From SYAC01 sp046048055 (GTDB lineage Bacteria > Planctomycetota > Phycisphaerae > Phycisphaerales > SM1A02), in assembly GCA_046048055.1 (NCBI GenBank), contig JBJOGW010000061.1, positions 1 through 22,720 on the forward strand: a stretch of DNA of 22,720 bases, given 5' to 3'. The translations under genes and the position numbers were made by a program. Numbering within the stretch: position 1 is the first letter of the stretch; every line of letters begins with the position of its first letter. Below are positions 1-8,523 of this stretch, one piece after another. Under the pieces are notes generated by a model. That model saw nothing but the letters and a program-made list of their open reading frames with translations, was not told the origin of the DNA and did not search any database.

Positions 1-36
1 GCGGGAGGTCATGGCCTGCAACCTACCCGAGGCGGC

Positions 37-42
37 TACGAT
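37..42 (+). promoter_or_regulatory. Candidate -10 box TACGAT, 10 bases before the nuoI ATG at 53
   Basis: TACGAT matches the TANNNT core of a bacterial -10 element and ends 10 bases before the ATG at 53. The same arrangement precedes most other first genes in the window. If nuoI is cotranscribed with upstream nuo genes, this would be an internal promoter or a chance match. No clear -35 is visible. Confidence 0.35.
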
Positions 43-52
43 CCGGATCGCC

Positions 53-610
53 ATGGCCATCCGCGACGACGAGATCGTGAACGTGTCCCTGAAGCCGCTC
101 GGCCGGGCCGAGAGCCTCTTCATCCCCGAGGTCTTCAAGGGCCTGGGCACCACGCTGCGGCACGCGTTCGAGAACTTCGGTCGCAACGGAAGCAACAAGA
201 AGAACATCTGGGTGCTGCAGTACCCCGAGCAGAAGCGCGACGACCGTCCGGTGGAGGAAGGCGGGCAGTACAAGCCCTACTTCCGTGGGGTGCACCGGCT
301 GAACAAGGACGAGGACGGCCGCGTGCGCTGCGTGGCGTGCTTCATGTGCGCCACCGCCTGCCCCGCCAACTGCATCCACATCGTGGCGGACGCGAGCCCG
401 TGGGAGGACCGCGAGAAGTACCCCAAGCAATTCGACATCGACGAGCTGCGGTGCATCTACTGCGGCATGTGCGAGGAAGCCTGCCCCTGCGACGCCATCG
501 AGCTGACGCCGCACTACGAGGTGACGGGCCTGAGCCGCAACGAACTCATCTTCGACAAGTCGAAGCTGCTGCAGGTCTACGACGAGACGGTGGGCGAGAA
601 GCCCATGTGA
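53..610 (+). CDS. nuoI: NADH-quinone oxidoreductase subunit I (NuoI), 2x[4Fe-4S] ferredoxin-like
   Basis: NuoI is the complex I subunit that carries two 4Fe-4S clusters (N6a, N6b) passing electrons from the peripheral arm towards the quinone site. In the 185-residue protein starting at 53, two textbook cluster motifs are visible: CVACFMCATACP (Cys93, 96, 99, 103) and CIYCGMCEEACP (Cys124, 127, 130, 134). Residues 1 to 80 form an N-terminal extension longer than in E. coli, containing the family-like segment VFKGLGTTLRHAF. An in-frame ATG at 11 would add 14 residues. I prefer 53 because the GGAGG before the ATG at 11 lies only 2 bases away, too close to work, while a TACGAT box lies 10 bases before 53. 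The reading frame is open to the left edge. No nuoJ follows: the next gene is convergent, so this is the end of any nuo cluster here. Identity is very secure; the start is less so. Confidence 0.95.
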   Translation: MAIRDDEIVNVSLKPLGRAESLFIPEVFKGLGTTLRHAFENFGRNGSNKKNIWVLQYPEQKRDDRPVEEGGQYKPYFRGVHRLNKDEDGRVRCVACFMCATACPANCIHIVADASPWEDREKYPKQFDIDELRCIYCGMCEEACPCDAIELTPHYEVTGLSRNELIFDKSKLLQVYDETVGEKPM

Positions 611-629
611 GCGGCGCCAGGCGCGGGCA

Positions 630-3600
630 TCACTTCTTGCGACCGCCGAAGAGGTCGTCGAGCGCGCCACCGATGCCCTCCTGCAGGCCCTCGATCACGC
701 GGCCTCCCATGCCGGGCGGAAGTTCCAGCGGGTAGATGTCCATGCGCAACTCGGAGCCGTCGAGCGGCCCCGAGTACTTCACCTTCATCTGCACCGCGTT
801 CAGGGCCTTGCCGTCGCCGCCGAGTTGCTGCTGCAGTCCGTCCAGGAACCTGCGCACGCCCGGAATGGGCAGCTTGGCCGCCGTGTTCACCACGCCGCTG
901 TAGGGGTAGCGGATGTCGATCGCGTCGGCATACGGCGGCGTGCTGGCCAGGTTGATGCGGGCGTCGTTGAAGAGGGTCTGCTGCCAGGTGCCGTTGCCCA
1001 ACCGGCCGATCTGCACCTGGAAATCGCGGTAGGTGAGAAGCCCCTTCACGATGCTGGCCTGCAACGGACCGATCCGTGCCGGCACCGAGCCGCCAGGCTG
1101 GGCCTTGACCAGATCGAGCACCTGGAGCACCTGGCTGCTCTTCTGCAGTTCCACCTCGCCCACGTCGATGTCGAAGGCACCGTCGAGCGCGGCCATGTCC
1201 ACCGGAAGCGGCACCTGCAGCGCGGTCAGTGTGGCTCGGATCGGGCGATCGTTGGCGGTGCGCATGTCCGCGAAGATGGGGTTGAGCGGTCGCAGGATGC
1301 GCGTGCGCAGCCGCTCGTCAGGCCTGAGCTCGGCCACGATGGGCTTCTGCGGAAGCACCGAGAGCCCCTGCTCCGAGAGCCGCACCTGCGGAATGGTCAC
1401 CTGCAGCGCCGGGCTGGTGATGGATCCCTGAAAGAACTGGTCCGGCGCGCTGCCCGAGCGGCCGCTCATGCGCACGCTGACCACGTTGCCCAGCATGTCC
1501 ACCAGATAGCCGTCCATCCCCAGCAGGCGATCGGCCACCGAGCTGGGAAAGTCCTCGATGCGCACGTTGGCGGCGATGCTGCCTCGCTTGAGATCCACGC
1601 GACCCTGACCGTCCAGCAACGTGGCGGTCTCCAGCGCGATGTCCATGGGGCTTGGCGTACCGCCTCGCTTGGCCAGCTGCCCGCTCACCCGCAGCGAGGT
1701 GGCGCTGGCGGCCCGCATCTTCAGCTCCATCCGCATGGCACCGAAGTCCAGCGCGGTGCCATCGATCAGGTCCAGTTTCCACGGGCTCACCTGCACGGCG
1801 GCTTCGATCGCGCTGCCCTTGCCCAGCACCTGCGGCGAGCCGGAGGCGTCCGCGGGCAGCGTGCAGCGGCCGAGCGTGATCTGCAACGGCACATCCGACA
1901 CGCTGCGCGTGCTCACGCCGCTGTCCGGATTGTCCAGCAGCGACTTGACCACACCCGCCGGCAGCGTGGCCTGCACGCTGCCTGAGCCAAGGGAGATGGT
2001 CCCGTCCGCCGATCGGGTGCCCTGCACCTGGGCCACGACTGGATCCAGGCTGGCCTGCAGCGAGAAGGTTGCGGCGCCCTGAGCGGTCCGAACACGGGCG
2101 GCGAGCGTGCGGTCGCCCTTGGTGCCCACCCACTCCGGAACCTCCTGGGCGCTCCCCAGCAGCGAGAGCACGCGACGCATGTCCACCTGGGTCAGGTCCA
2201 GCCCCAGTTCCTGTTCGGCGGCAAGCTGCTCGAACCGCGCCTGCGCCGAGGCCAGCGACGCGGCCGCGTCGCGGATGTCGGCTCTGACCTCCAGACGCGT
2301 GCCCTCTGCGGGGACAAGCGGGCCATCCATCGTGGCGCGGATGGCGTCCAGCCTGATCGGCGCGGACAGCCCGGGCACGCGGGCGCATGCCACACTCTCC
2401 ACGGTGGCCGTCAGCTGGCCCACCGAGGCACCCACCGTGCCCTGCACCACCACGCGGTTCACCTGCACATCGCCTGCGTTGGTCACCTGCATCAGCGAGG
2501 CGCCCTCGAGCGATACGGTTCCATCGAAGAGCGGACCGGATCGCGGCGAGAGGTTGCCCTGGGCCTTCAGCGAGCGGGCGCTGGCCCGGCTGCACACCCC
2601 CTGCACCGCGCCCAGGTCGATCGACGGTGCGGTCACGCTCACCGGGATCGCCGCCAGCGACGTGAGGTCGAACACCGAACCGCTGCGAACCATGCGGGCC
2701 GGACCGGCGGTGACCTGCACCGAAGCGGGCTGCGTCAGCGTGACCCGACCGCCGGCCACGTCGCTCACCACCGCTGGCTGCAGGAGAAGGTTGGCGCTGA
2801 ACTCGGCAACCTGAAGCGAGGACGCGTCCCACAGGGCCTTGAGCGCCACCGTGCCGGCCTGCGTGTCGGCCTGCAACTGGCCCGCACCCTCGGTGGCGCT
2901 ACCGGCAAGGCTGGCTCGCACGGTGCTGGCGCCAAGTCCCGCCCTGAGCAGTTGCGATCGCAGGGTGGCCGGAAGGCCCGGAATCAGCTCTGGATCCAGC
3001 GGACCGGCGGTCAGCGTGCCCTGCACGTGGGCCGCGGAGGGGTCCAGTGTCGGACCAAGGCCCGTGACCTGCATGGACAGCTCGATGGGCTGCCGCTGCA
3101 CCGATGCGTTCCATGCCGACTCGATCGATTCACCAAGCGCGGGCGAGCGAAAGGATGCGGCCACGGCAAGTTGCACCGGCTCGGGTGCCAACGCCATCAC
3201 GGCCATCGGATCCACGGTGATCGTGCCCTCGACGGACAGCGCCGAGACGTCCAGGCCCGCGGACCCGATCGGTGGCGTCTCGAAGCGGGACAGCCTGACC
3301 TGCATGCGTCCGGGCATCGTGACCTGAACACCCAGCGATGCCAGCAGGGCCGGATCCAGGTCGATGGTGGCCGTGCCTTCGCGGCTCTGCACCGCACCAG
3401 TGGCCACATCCACCGAAGCGCCTGCCGAGACTTGCAGATGCTGTGCCGAGATCTGCAGCATGGCGGCACCGGCGCCACCCTGTATCGAGAGATCGATGGT
3501 GGAACCGAAGTCACGAGTCGCCACCAGCGGCGTGGAGACAAGCCACGGCTGTACCGCCGTCGACGGAAGGTTCCGCACGGTCACCGTGCCGGACCAACTG

Positions 3601-4511
3601 CGAGGATCGGTGGCCCACGTGGCCGGGGGCGATCCCGGCGCCGGTCGCGCCAGCTGCACGGCCAGCTGGGCCGAGAAGGGCTGCTCATCCCAGGTCGCCT
3701 GCGACTGCGCGTCGACCGCGATCGGCTTGCCGGCCTCGGCCTGCACCGTGAGCGAGGCGGACTGCACCTGCACGGGCACGCCCGCCACCGGCAGCACGAA
3801 ACCGCTCACCGCAGCCTGCACGCGACCGCTCATGGCGGTCAGGTCCGGGCTTCCCGTTCGTGACAACAAGTCATTCAGGGATGCCTTGAGCGTCACCTGC
3901 CCGGACTGGCCTCGCACCTGGGTGGTGCCGCTGAACTCGGCCTGAAGCGGCGTGCCGCGGCCGACCTCGGCGAAGCCCCTCAGGTCACGCAGGGCCATCG
4001 CCACGCCTGCGTCATCATCCAGTTGCAGGTCGAGCCGCTTCACGGTGAGCCGGGCCCGCGGGAATGGAATCGCAAGCGGCGCGCCCGAGGGTGCCGGCGC
4101 GGATGTCGTGGTGGACGAGGAACCCAGGTCCGCCACGCTCACCGAGCCGTCGGGTCGCAGCCGCGCCCGGATCGAGCCCTCCACCTCCACGCGCAGCATG
4201 TCCACGCTGCCGATCAGCAGGTCCAGGATGCCGTTGTCGACCACGGCACTGGCCGCAATGGTGGTCTGGCCGGATGCATCGCGCATCTCGAGACCCTCCA
4301 CACGTTGCTGGCCGAACCAGCCCAGGGACAGGGCCCGGATGGTGACCGTGCCGTTCACCGCTGCGGCGATGCGACCGGCGATGAACCCGCGTCCGAGGCT
4401 TGCCGCCAGCGTGGGCGCCAGCGCCAGCAGCACCGCACCCGACATGAGCACGGCGCCGAGGAGGAGCCAGAGCCGCTTCAAGAGCCTGCCGGGCGTGCGC
4501 GGGATCGTCAC
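630..4511 (-). CDS. Giant AsmA-like envelope protein (1293 aa)
   Basis: This is a 1293-residue protein with an N-terminal membrane anchor (hydrophobic residues about 14 to 36 after a basic start, RLLKRLW) and then a very long, low-complexity beta-rich region full of V, S, A, Q and T. The segment after the anchor (VNGTVTIRALSLGWFGQQ, about residues 53 to 70) and the repetitive strand-rich body look like the AsmA/TamB/YhdP class. Members of that class span the periplasm and are implicated in lipid transport to, or protein assembly in, the outer membrane. The C-terminus is Gly-rich and basic (LFGGRKK). The start is GTG at 4511, only 3 bases after the nadA stop. A GGTGGA site at 4519-4524, inside the end of nadA, lies 7 bases before it, so translation is probably coupled to nadA. 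Class assignment is by architecture; the specific function is unknown. Confidence 0.75.
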   Translation of the reverse strand: MTIPRTPGRLLKRLWLLLGAVLMSGAVLLALAPTLAASLGRGFIAGRIAAAVNGTVTIRALSLGWFGQQRVEGLEMRDASGQTTIAASAVVDNGILDLLIGSVDMLRVEVEGSIRARLRPDGSVSVADLGSSSTTTSAPAPSGAPLAIPFPRARLTVKRLDLQLDDDAGVAMALRDLRGFAEVGRGTPLQAEFSGTTQVRGQSGQVTLKASLNDLLSRTGSPDLTAMSGRVQAAVSGFVLPVAGVPVQVQSASLTVQAEAGKPIAVDAQSQATWDEQPFSAQLAVQLARPAPGSPPATWATDPRSWSGTVTVRNLPSTAVQPWLVSTPLVATRDFGSTIDLSIQGGAGAAMLQISAQHLQVSAGASVDVATGAVQSREGTATIDLDPALLASLGVQVTMPGRMQVRLSRFETPPIGSAGLDVSALSVEGTITVDPMAVMALAPEPVQLAVAASFRSPALGESIESAWNASVQRQPIELSMQVTGLGPTLDPSAAHVQGTLTAGPLDPELIPGLPATLRSQLLRAGLGASTVRASLAGSATEGAGQLQADTQAGTVALKALWDASSLQVAEFSANLLLQPAVVSDVAGGRVTLTQPASVQVTAGPARMVRSGSVFDLTSLAAIPVSVTAPSIDLGAVQGVCSRASARSLKAQGNLSPRSGPLFDGTVSLEGASLMQVTNAGDVQVNRVVVQGTVGASVGQLTATVESVACARVPGLSAPIRLDAIRATMDGPLVPAEGTRLEVRADIRDAAASLASAQARFEQLAAEQELGLDLTQVDMRRVLSLLGSAQEVPEWVGTKGDRTLAARVRTAQGAATFSLQASLDPVVAQVQGTRSADGTISLGSGSVQATLPAGVVKSLLDNPDSGVSTRSVSDVPLQITLGRCTLPADASGSPQVLGKGSAIEAAVQVSPWKLDLIDGTALDFGAMRMELKMRAASATSLRVSGQLAKRGGTPSPMDIALETATLLDGQGRVDLKRGSIAANVRIEDFPSSVADRLLGMDGYLVDMLGNVVSVRMSGRSGSAPDQFFQGSITSPALQVTIPQVRLSEQGLSVLPQKPIVAELRPDERLRTRILRPLNPIFADMRTANDRPIRATLTALQVPLPVDMAALDGAFDIDVGEVELQKSSQVLQVLDLVKAQPGGSVPARIGPLQASIVKGLLTYRDFQVQIGRLGNGTWQQTLFNDARINLASTPPYADAIDIRYPYSGVVNTAAKLPIPGVRRFLDGLQQQLGGDGKALNAVQMKVKYSGPLDGSELRMDIYPLELPPGMGGRVIEGLQEGIGGALDDLFGGRKK

Positions 4512-4514
4512 CGT

Positions 4515-5714
4515 TCAGTCCACCGTGGCCGCGGCTGGCGCAGGAGGCCGCAGGGCCAGCATGCGATCCAGCGCCAGCCGGGCCAGACGAGCGGCCTCGG
4601 CGTGCACCTGGATGCGGTTCACCACGCGACCCTCGACCAGGTTGTCCAGCACCCACAGCAGGTGCTTCTGGTCGATGCGCACCATGGTGGTGCACAGGCA
4701 CTGGCAGTCGCTCAGGATGCGGGCATGCACGCCGCGTGCCTGGGCCTGGCGGCAGAGCCGCTCGACCAGGTGCACCTCGGTGCCGATGGTCCAGCTGCTG
4801 CCGGGGGCCGCCTGCTGCAGGCGCTCGATGATGAACTCCGTGCTGCCCACCTCGTCCGCCAGTTCCACCACCTCCTGGCAGCATTCAGGGTGCACGATCA
4901 CCGTGGTGCCGGGATCCCGGTGGCGGGCCTGGGCCAGATGCTCGGGCCGGAAGAGCTTGTGCACGCTGCAATGGCCCGCCCAGAGCAGCACGGACGCCTG
5001 GCGGATGACGTCGATCTGGAGCCCGCCCCGCGGTTTCCGCGGATTCCAGACGGCCATGTCCGCGGGGCCACCACCGCGCTCGGCGTCGACTTCGCTGCGC
5101 AGTCCCCGGCGGCGCGCCGTGTTGCGACCGAGGTGCTGGTCCGGCATGAACAGCACCTGCACGCGCTCGCCAGGCTCCAGCGGCTGCGCACCGCCCTGCA
5201 TGGCCCAGTCGAAGACCTCGCGAGCGTTGCCGCTGGTGCAGCAGGCGCCGCCGCGCTCGCCCACGAAGGCCTTCACCGCGGCGCTGCTGTTCACGTAGGT
5301 CACGGGCACCACGCGCACGCGGTCGCCGGCATGGGCCCTGGTGATCTCCTCCCACGCGGTGAGCGCGTCGTCATAGGCCGCCATGTCCGCCATGCTGCAG
5401 CCGGCCGAGAGGTCTGGCAGGATCACCGGCACGTCGTCGGGGGTGAGCACGTCGGCGGTCTCGGCCATGAAGTGCACGCCGCAGAACACGATCGTGCGCG
5501 CGCCACGCCGCGGCACCTCGGCCGCCGCCATGCGACTGAGCTTGAGCGAATCACCGATCAGGTCGGCATGACGGATCACGTCGTCACGCTGGTAGTGATG
5601 CCCCAGCACCAGCAGGCGACTGCCCAACTGCGACTTCCGCGCCGCGATCGCCTGGCCGAGCTCGTCCGGCTCCAGGGTTCGGTAACGCTCGGGAAGTTCA
5701 GGCTGCCAGAGCAT
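4515..5714 (-). CDS. nadA: Quinolinate synthase NadA
   Basis: NadA condenses iminoaspartate with dihydroxyacetone phosphate to make quinolinate, the precursor of NAD, using an oxygen-sensitive 4Fe-4S cluster in the cytoplasm. The 399-residue protein shows the three expected cluster-cysteine regions: Cys106 in DLSAGCSMAD, Cys278/279 in VIVHPECCQEV, and Cys337/339/341 in DCQCLCTTM. Other family signatures are LGHHYQRDDV (37-46), DSLKLSR (55-61), CGVHFMAETAD (78-88) and the substrate loop around YVNSSAAVKAF (140-150). It is longer than E. coli NadA (347), partly through a Gly/Arg-rich stretch around residues 200-230. It lies 50 bases downstream of ispE and 3 bases upstream of the AsmA-like gene on the same strand. 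A TAGAAT box 8 bases before the ATG suggests its own promoter. No nadB or nadC is in the window. Identification is very secure. Confidence 0.96.
   Translation of the reverse strand: MLWQPELPERYRTLEPDELGQAIAARKSQLGSRLLVLGHHYQRDDVIRHADLIGDSLKLSRMAAAEVPRRGARTIVFCGVHFMAETADVLTPDDVPVILPDLSAGCSMADMAAYDDALTAWEEITRAHAGDRVRVVPVTYVNSSAAVKAFVGERGGACCTSGNAREVFDWAMQGGAQPLEPGERVQVLFMPDQHLGRNTARRRGLRSEVDAERGGGPADMAVWNPRKPRGGLQIDVIRQASVLLWAGHCSVHKLFRPEHLAQARHRDPGTTVIVHPECCQEVVELADEVGSTEFIIERLQQAAPGSSWTIGTEVHLVERLCRQAQARGVHARILSDCQCLCTTMVRIDQKHLLWVLDNLVEGRVVNRIQVHAEAARLARLALDRMLALRPPAPAAATVD
4519..4524 (-). promoter_or_regulatory. Shine-Dalgarno-like site GGTGGA for the AsmA-like gene
   Basis: On the minus strand GGTGGA lies 7 bases before the GTG at 4511 and inside the last codons of nadA. 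It supports the GTG start and translational coupling. It is one of the few Shine-Dalgarno-like sites in the window. Confidence 0.5.
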
Positions 5715-5722
5715 GAGCCGTG

Positions 5723-5728
5723 ATTCTA
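5723..5728 (-). promoter_or_regulatory. Candidate -10 box TAGAAT, 8 bases before the nadA ATG
   Basis: TAGAAT differs from the TATAAT consensus at one position. It ends 8 bases before the nadA start in the 50-base ispE-nadA gap. No Shine-Dalgarno site lies between, so transcription from it would give an almost leaderless mRNA. Confidence 0.5.
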
Positions 5729-5764
5729 GGCCCGCGGTTCCGGGACCTCATCCGATCGCGGCGC

Positions 5765-6691
5765 TCAGGTTCGGTGGGGTGCGGGCTCGATCACGACCGG
5801 CTCCGGCGTCACCATGGCCCGCACCGCCGCGGTGGGCGTGCCCAGCCGCTCGCGCACGGCCTGGGCCAGCAAATCGCTTTCCACCGGGCCGTCGCACAGA
5901 AAGTAGAGCGTGCTGCCCGAGCCCGACACGTGCACGGGCCGGTCGATGAGCTCCAGGATCTCCTCGCACTCCCCGACGAGCGACGGCGCCACGTCCTTGG
6001 CGGCATCGGCGAGGTCGTTGAAGGGCTCGTGCGCCGCGGGCGCGCCCGCGCTCGCCATGGCATGCACGCGCTCGGCCTGCAGCAGGGCCCGGGGCTGCAA
6101 CTGGTCGAAGGCGCGGTACACCGGACCCGTGGGGCAGGCCGCGGGCGGGAACACCAGCACCGCATGCAGATCCGATGGCATGGGCACCGGCGTGAGACGC
6201 TCGCCCAGCCCCTCCACCACCGCACTGCCGCCGCGCACCAGGAACGGCACGTCGCTGCCCAGCGGCCGCGCGACCTGCGCCAGGGCCTCGGCGTCCAGCC
6301 CAAGTTGGTAGAGCGCATTCACGGCGCGGAGCATGGCGGCTGCGTCGCTGCTTCCGCCGCCCAGGCCACCGCCCACAGGAATCCGCTTCTCCAGCCGCAT
6401 CTTCACCGGCAGCGGCCGGCCCACGTGCGTCTCGAGCAACTGGTGGGCCCGCACCGAGAGATCCCGGGAGATCGACCAGTCGATGTCCCGCTTTCGGGGC
6501 GCGCGGTCATGCCAGAGCAGCGCGTAGAGGGATCGCGAGCCGGCCGAGAGCGTCTCCACATGCAGTTCGTCGCACAGGTCCACCGTGACCATCCAGCTGC
6601 TGATCGGATGCATGCCGGTGGCGTCGGGCGCCCCCACGGAAAGGGCCAGGTTGACCTTGGCAGGCGCCAGGGCATGAACCGCTGAAGGCAT
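5765..6691 (-). CDS. ispE: 4-diphosphocytidyl-2-C-methyl-D-erythritol kinase (IspE)
   Basis: IspE is the GHMP-family kinase of the MEP isoprenoid pathway; it phosphorylates CDP-methylerythritol with ATP. The 308-residue protein opens with the family signature APAKVNLALSVG (catalytic Lys12). It has the ATP-binding glycine loop IPVGGGLGGGSSDAA (104-118), the catalytic aspartate in LGSDVPFLV (Asp147), and the C-terminal GHMP motif VSGSGSTLYFL (255-265). Length is close to the usual 280-310. The ATG at 6691 fits the family N-terminus and sits 6 bases after a TACCGT box. The gene is divergent from the M3 peptidase gene, with a 60-base gap, and precedes nadA on the same strand. No other MEP gene is present in the window. 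Identification is very secure. Confidence 0.96.
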   Translation of the reverse strand: MPSAVHALAPAKVNLALSVGAPDATGMHPISSWMVTVDLCDELHVETLSAGSRSLYALLWHDRAPRKRDIDWSISRDLSVRAHQLLETHVGRPLPVKMRLEKRIPVGGGLGGGSSDAAAMLRAVNALYQLGLDAEALAQVARPLGSDVPFLVRGGSAVVEGLGERLTPVPMPSDLHAVLVFPPAACPTGPVYRAFDQLQPRALLQAERVHAMASAGAPAAHEPFNDLADAAKDVAPSLVGECEEILELIDRPVHVSGSGSTLYFLCDGPVESDLLAQAVRERLGTPTAAVRAMVTPEPVVIEPAPHRT

Positions 6692-6697
6692 GCGACA

Positions 6698-6703
6698 ACG
6701 GTA
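6698..6703 (-). promoter_or_regulatory. Candidate -10 box TACCGT, 6 bases before the ispE ATG
   Basis: The spacing of 6 would place the transcription start on the A of the ATG, giving a leaderless mRNA. No Shine-Dalgarno site is visible. It faces away from the M3 peptidase box at 6726-6731. Confidence 0.45.
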
Positions 6704-6725
6704 GCGGCCGGCGTGGGGGCACGGC

Positions 6726-6731
6726 TACCCT
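6726..6731 (+). promoter_or_regulatory. Candidate -10 box TACCCT with a short leader for the M3 peptidase gene
   Basis: TACCCT ends 20 bases before the ATG at 6752, so it would give a leader of about 14 bases. That leader holds AGGA at 6741-6744, 7 bases before the ATG. This is the one first gene in the window with both a leader and a Shine-Dalgarno-like site. Confidence 0.4.
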
Positions 6732-6751
6732 CGACGCTCCAGGAACATTCC

Positions 6752-8467
6752 ATGAGCATCGCCGCACCCACCCCGTCGCCCCTTCGATTCATTCCGGTCC
6801 ATCTGGACGCCACCCAGTGGCCGCAACTGGAGCCGCTCTACCGCCAGCTGCTCGACCGCACGCTGAAGTGCCCCGACTGCCTGGAGAGGCTGATCCTGGA
6901 TCGCAGCGAACTGGACGCCGCCGCGGCCGAGGCCCAGGCCAACCTGTACATCGAGATGACCTGTCACACCGAGGACGCCAGCTCCAAGGCCCGATACCTG
7001 AAGTTCGTGGAGGAGGTGGACCCGCGGCTTCGCGAGGTGGGCTTCGACCTGGACCGCAAGATCGTGGAGAGCCCGCACGCCGCGGGGCTGGACCAGGCCC
7101 GCTATGGCACGCTGCTGCGCTCGATCGATCGCGAGGTGAAGCTGTTTCGCAAGGAGAACGTGCCGCTGCAGACCGAGTCCACCAAGCTGGACCAGCGCTA
7201 CAGCGAGATCAGCGGGGCCATGACCGTGACCTTTGACGGCCAGGAGCGCACGCTGCCGCAGATGGCGCGTCACCTCGAGGAGGGCGACCGCACCCGCCGC
7301 GAGGCCAGCTGGCGCGTGGTGGCGGAACGGCGCCTGCAGGACCGCGACGCGATCGACGCGATCTACGACGAGCTGGTGCGGGTGCGCGGGCGCATGGCGA
7401 CCAACGCCGGCTACCCGAACTTCCGCGACTTCCAGCATGACCTGCTGCAGCGGTTCGACTACACCCCTGCCGACTGCGAGACCTTTCATGCGGCGGTGGA
7501 ACGCACCTGCGTGCCGCTGACCCGGCGCATGCAGGAGCGCCGACGCACGGCACTGGGCCTGGACACCCTGCGACCGTGGGACCTGAAGGTGGACGTGAAG
7601 GGCCGCCCGCCCCTGCGCCCCTTCGCCACCGCCGAGGAGCTGGTGGAGCGGACCAGCCGCGTCTATCACCGCATGGACGGCCAACTGGCGGCCATGTTCG
7701 ACAGCATGCGCGGCGGAGGCTGCCTGGACCTGGACAGTCGCAAGGGCAAGGCGCCGGGTGGCTACCAGTACCAGCGGCAGCTCTCCCGGCGCCCCTTCAT
7801 CTTCATGAACGCCGCGGGCATGCACCGGGACCTGACCACCATGGTGCACGAGGCGGGCCATGCCTTTCACAGCCTGCTCAGCAAGGATGACCCTGTGCTG
7901 GCGTATCGCGGCAGCCCCATGGAGTTTGCCGAGGTCGCCAGCATGAGCCAGGAACTTCTCACGCTGCCACACCTGGAGGAGTTCTTCAGCAAGGCCGACG
8001 CGGACCGTGCCCGGCGTGAGCTGCTCGAGGGCGTGATCACCATGCTGCCGTGGATCGCGCAGATCGACGCGTTCCAGCACTGGGTCTACCTGAACCCGGG
8101 CCACACGCGGCAGGAGCGAACCGCGGCGTGGCTGTCGCTCGAGGACCGCTTCGGCGGCGCGGCGGACTGGAGCGGGCTGGAGGACGTGCGGGCTTCGCTG
8201 TGGCAGCGTCAGCTGCACCTGTTCGGGCTGCCCTTCTACTACATCGAGTACGGCATCGCCCAACTGGGCGCGCTGCAGCTCTGGCTGGCCGCGGGCCAGG
8301 ACGCGGCGGCAGCGCTGGCTTCGTACAAGCGGGCCCTGTCGCTGGGCGGGAGCCGGCCGCTTCCCGAACTCTTCGCCGCGGCTGGACTTCGCCTTGATTT
8401 CGGGCCGCAGATGGTGCAGACCCTGATGGATGCGGTGGGCCGCGAACTTGACCGCCTGCCCGACTGA
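6752..8467 (+). CDS. M3 family zinc oligoendopeptidase (PepF-like)
   Basis: This is a zinc metallopeptidase of family M3, which cleaves oligopeptides, usually in the cytoplasm. Numbering from the ATG at 6752 gives 571 residues, close to PepF (about 600). The zinc site is HEAGHAFH (His366, Glu367, His370), with the third ligand probably Glu394 in AEVASMSQE, 27 residues after the first Glu. The family block before it, RPFIFMNAAGMHRDLTTM, is also clear, as are C-terminal helices with the typical YYIEYGIAQLGALQLW (about 496-511). I chose 6752 over the upstream ATG at 6713 because AGGA lies 7 bases before it and because 6713 would precede the likely promoter box. No signal peptide is visible. The saccharopine-dehydrogenase-like gene follows after 56 bases and is probably cotranscribed. 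Substrate preference cannot be read from the sequence. Confidence 0.93.
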   Translation: MSIAAPTPSPLRFIPVHLDATQWPQLEPLYRQLLDRTLKCPDCLERLILDRSELDAAAAEAQANLYIEMTCHTEDASSKARYLKFVEEVDPRLREVGFDLDRKIVESPHAAGLDQARYGTLLRSIDREVKLFRKENVPLQTESTKLDQRYSEISGAMTVTFDGQERTLPQMARHLEEGDRTRREASWRVVAERRLQDRDAIDAIYDELVRVRGRMATNAGYPNFRDFQHDLLQRFDYTPADCETFHAAVERTCVPLTRRMQERRRTALGLDTLRPWDLKVDVKGRPPLRPFATAEELVERTSRVYHRMDGQLAAMFDSMRGGGCLDLDSRKGKAPGGYQYQRQLSRRPFIFMNAAGMHRDLTTMVHEAGHAFHSLLSKDDPVLAYRGSPMEFAEVASMSQELLTLPHLEEFFSKADADRARRELLEGVITMLPWIAQIDAFQHWVYLNPGHTRQERTAAWLSLEDRFGGAADWSGLEDVRASLWQRQLHLFGLPFYYIEYGIAQLGALQLWLAAGQDAAAALASYKRALSLGGSRPLPELFAAAGLRLDFGPQMVQTLMDAVGRELDRLPD

Positions 8468-8523
8468 GGCGACAACCCACGTCCCGCCGCGGGTGCGGCA
8501 TTCCTGAACTGGAGAACAGACCC

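Noticed and set aside
611..629. GC-rich inverted repeat GCGCC-A-GGCGC between nuoI and the AsmA-like gene as a terminator
   Set aside because: A one-base loop cannot form and no T-run follows.
4672..4696. Clustered cysteines near the NadA C-terminus as a possible extra metal site
   Set aside because: The CQCLC pattern is the normal NadA cluster-ligand region, so no new site is needed.
4023..5723. 566-residue open frame on the plus strand, antisense to nadA and the AsmA-like gene
   Set aside because: It has shadow composition with no domain, while nadA on the other strand carries all its catalytic cysteines.
6725..8263. 512-residue open frame antisense to the M3 peptidase gene
   Set aside because: It is a composition-driven shadow; the sense frame carries the zinc site and family blocks.
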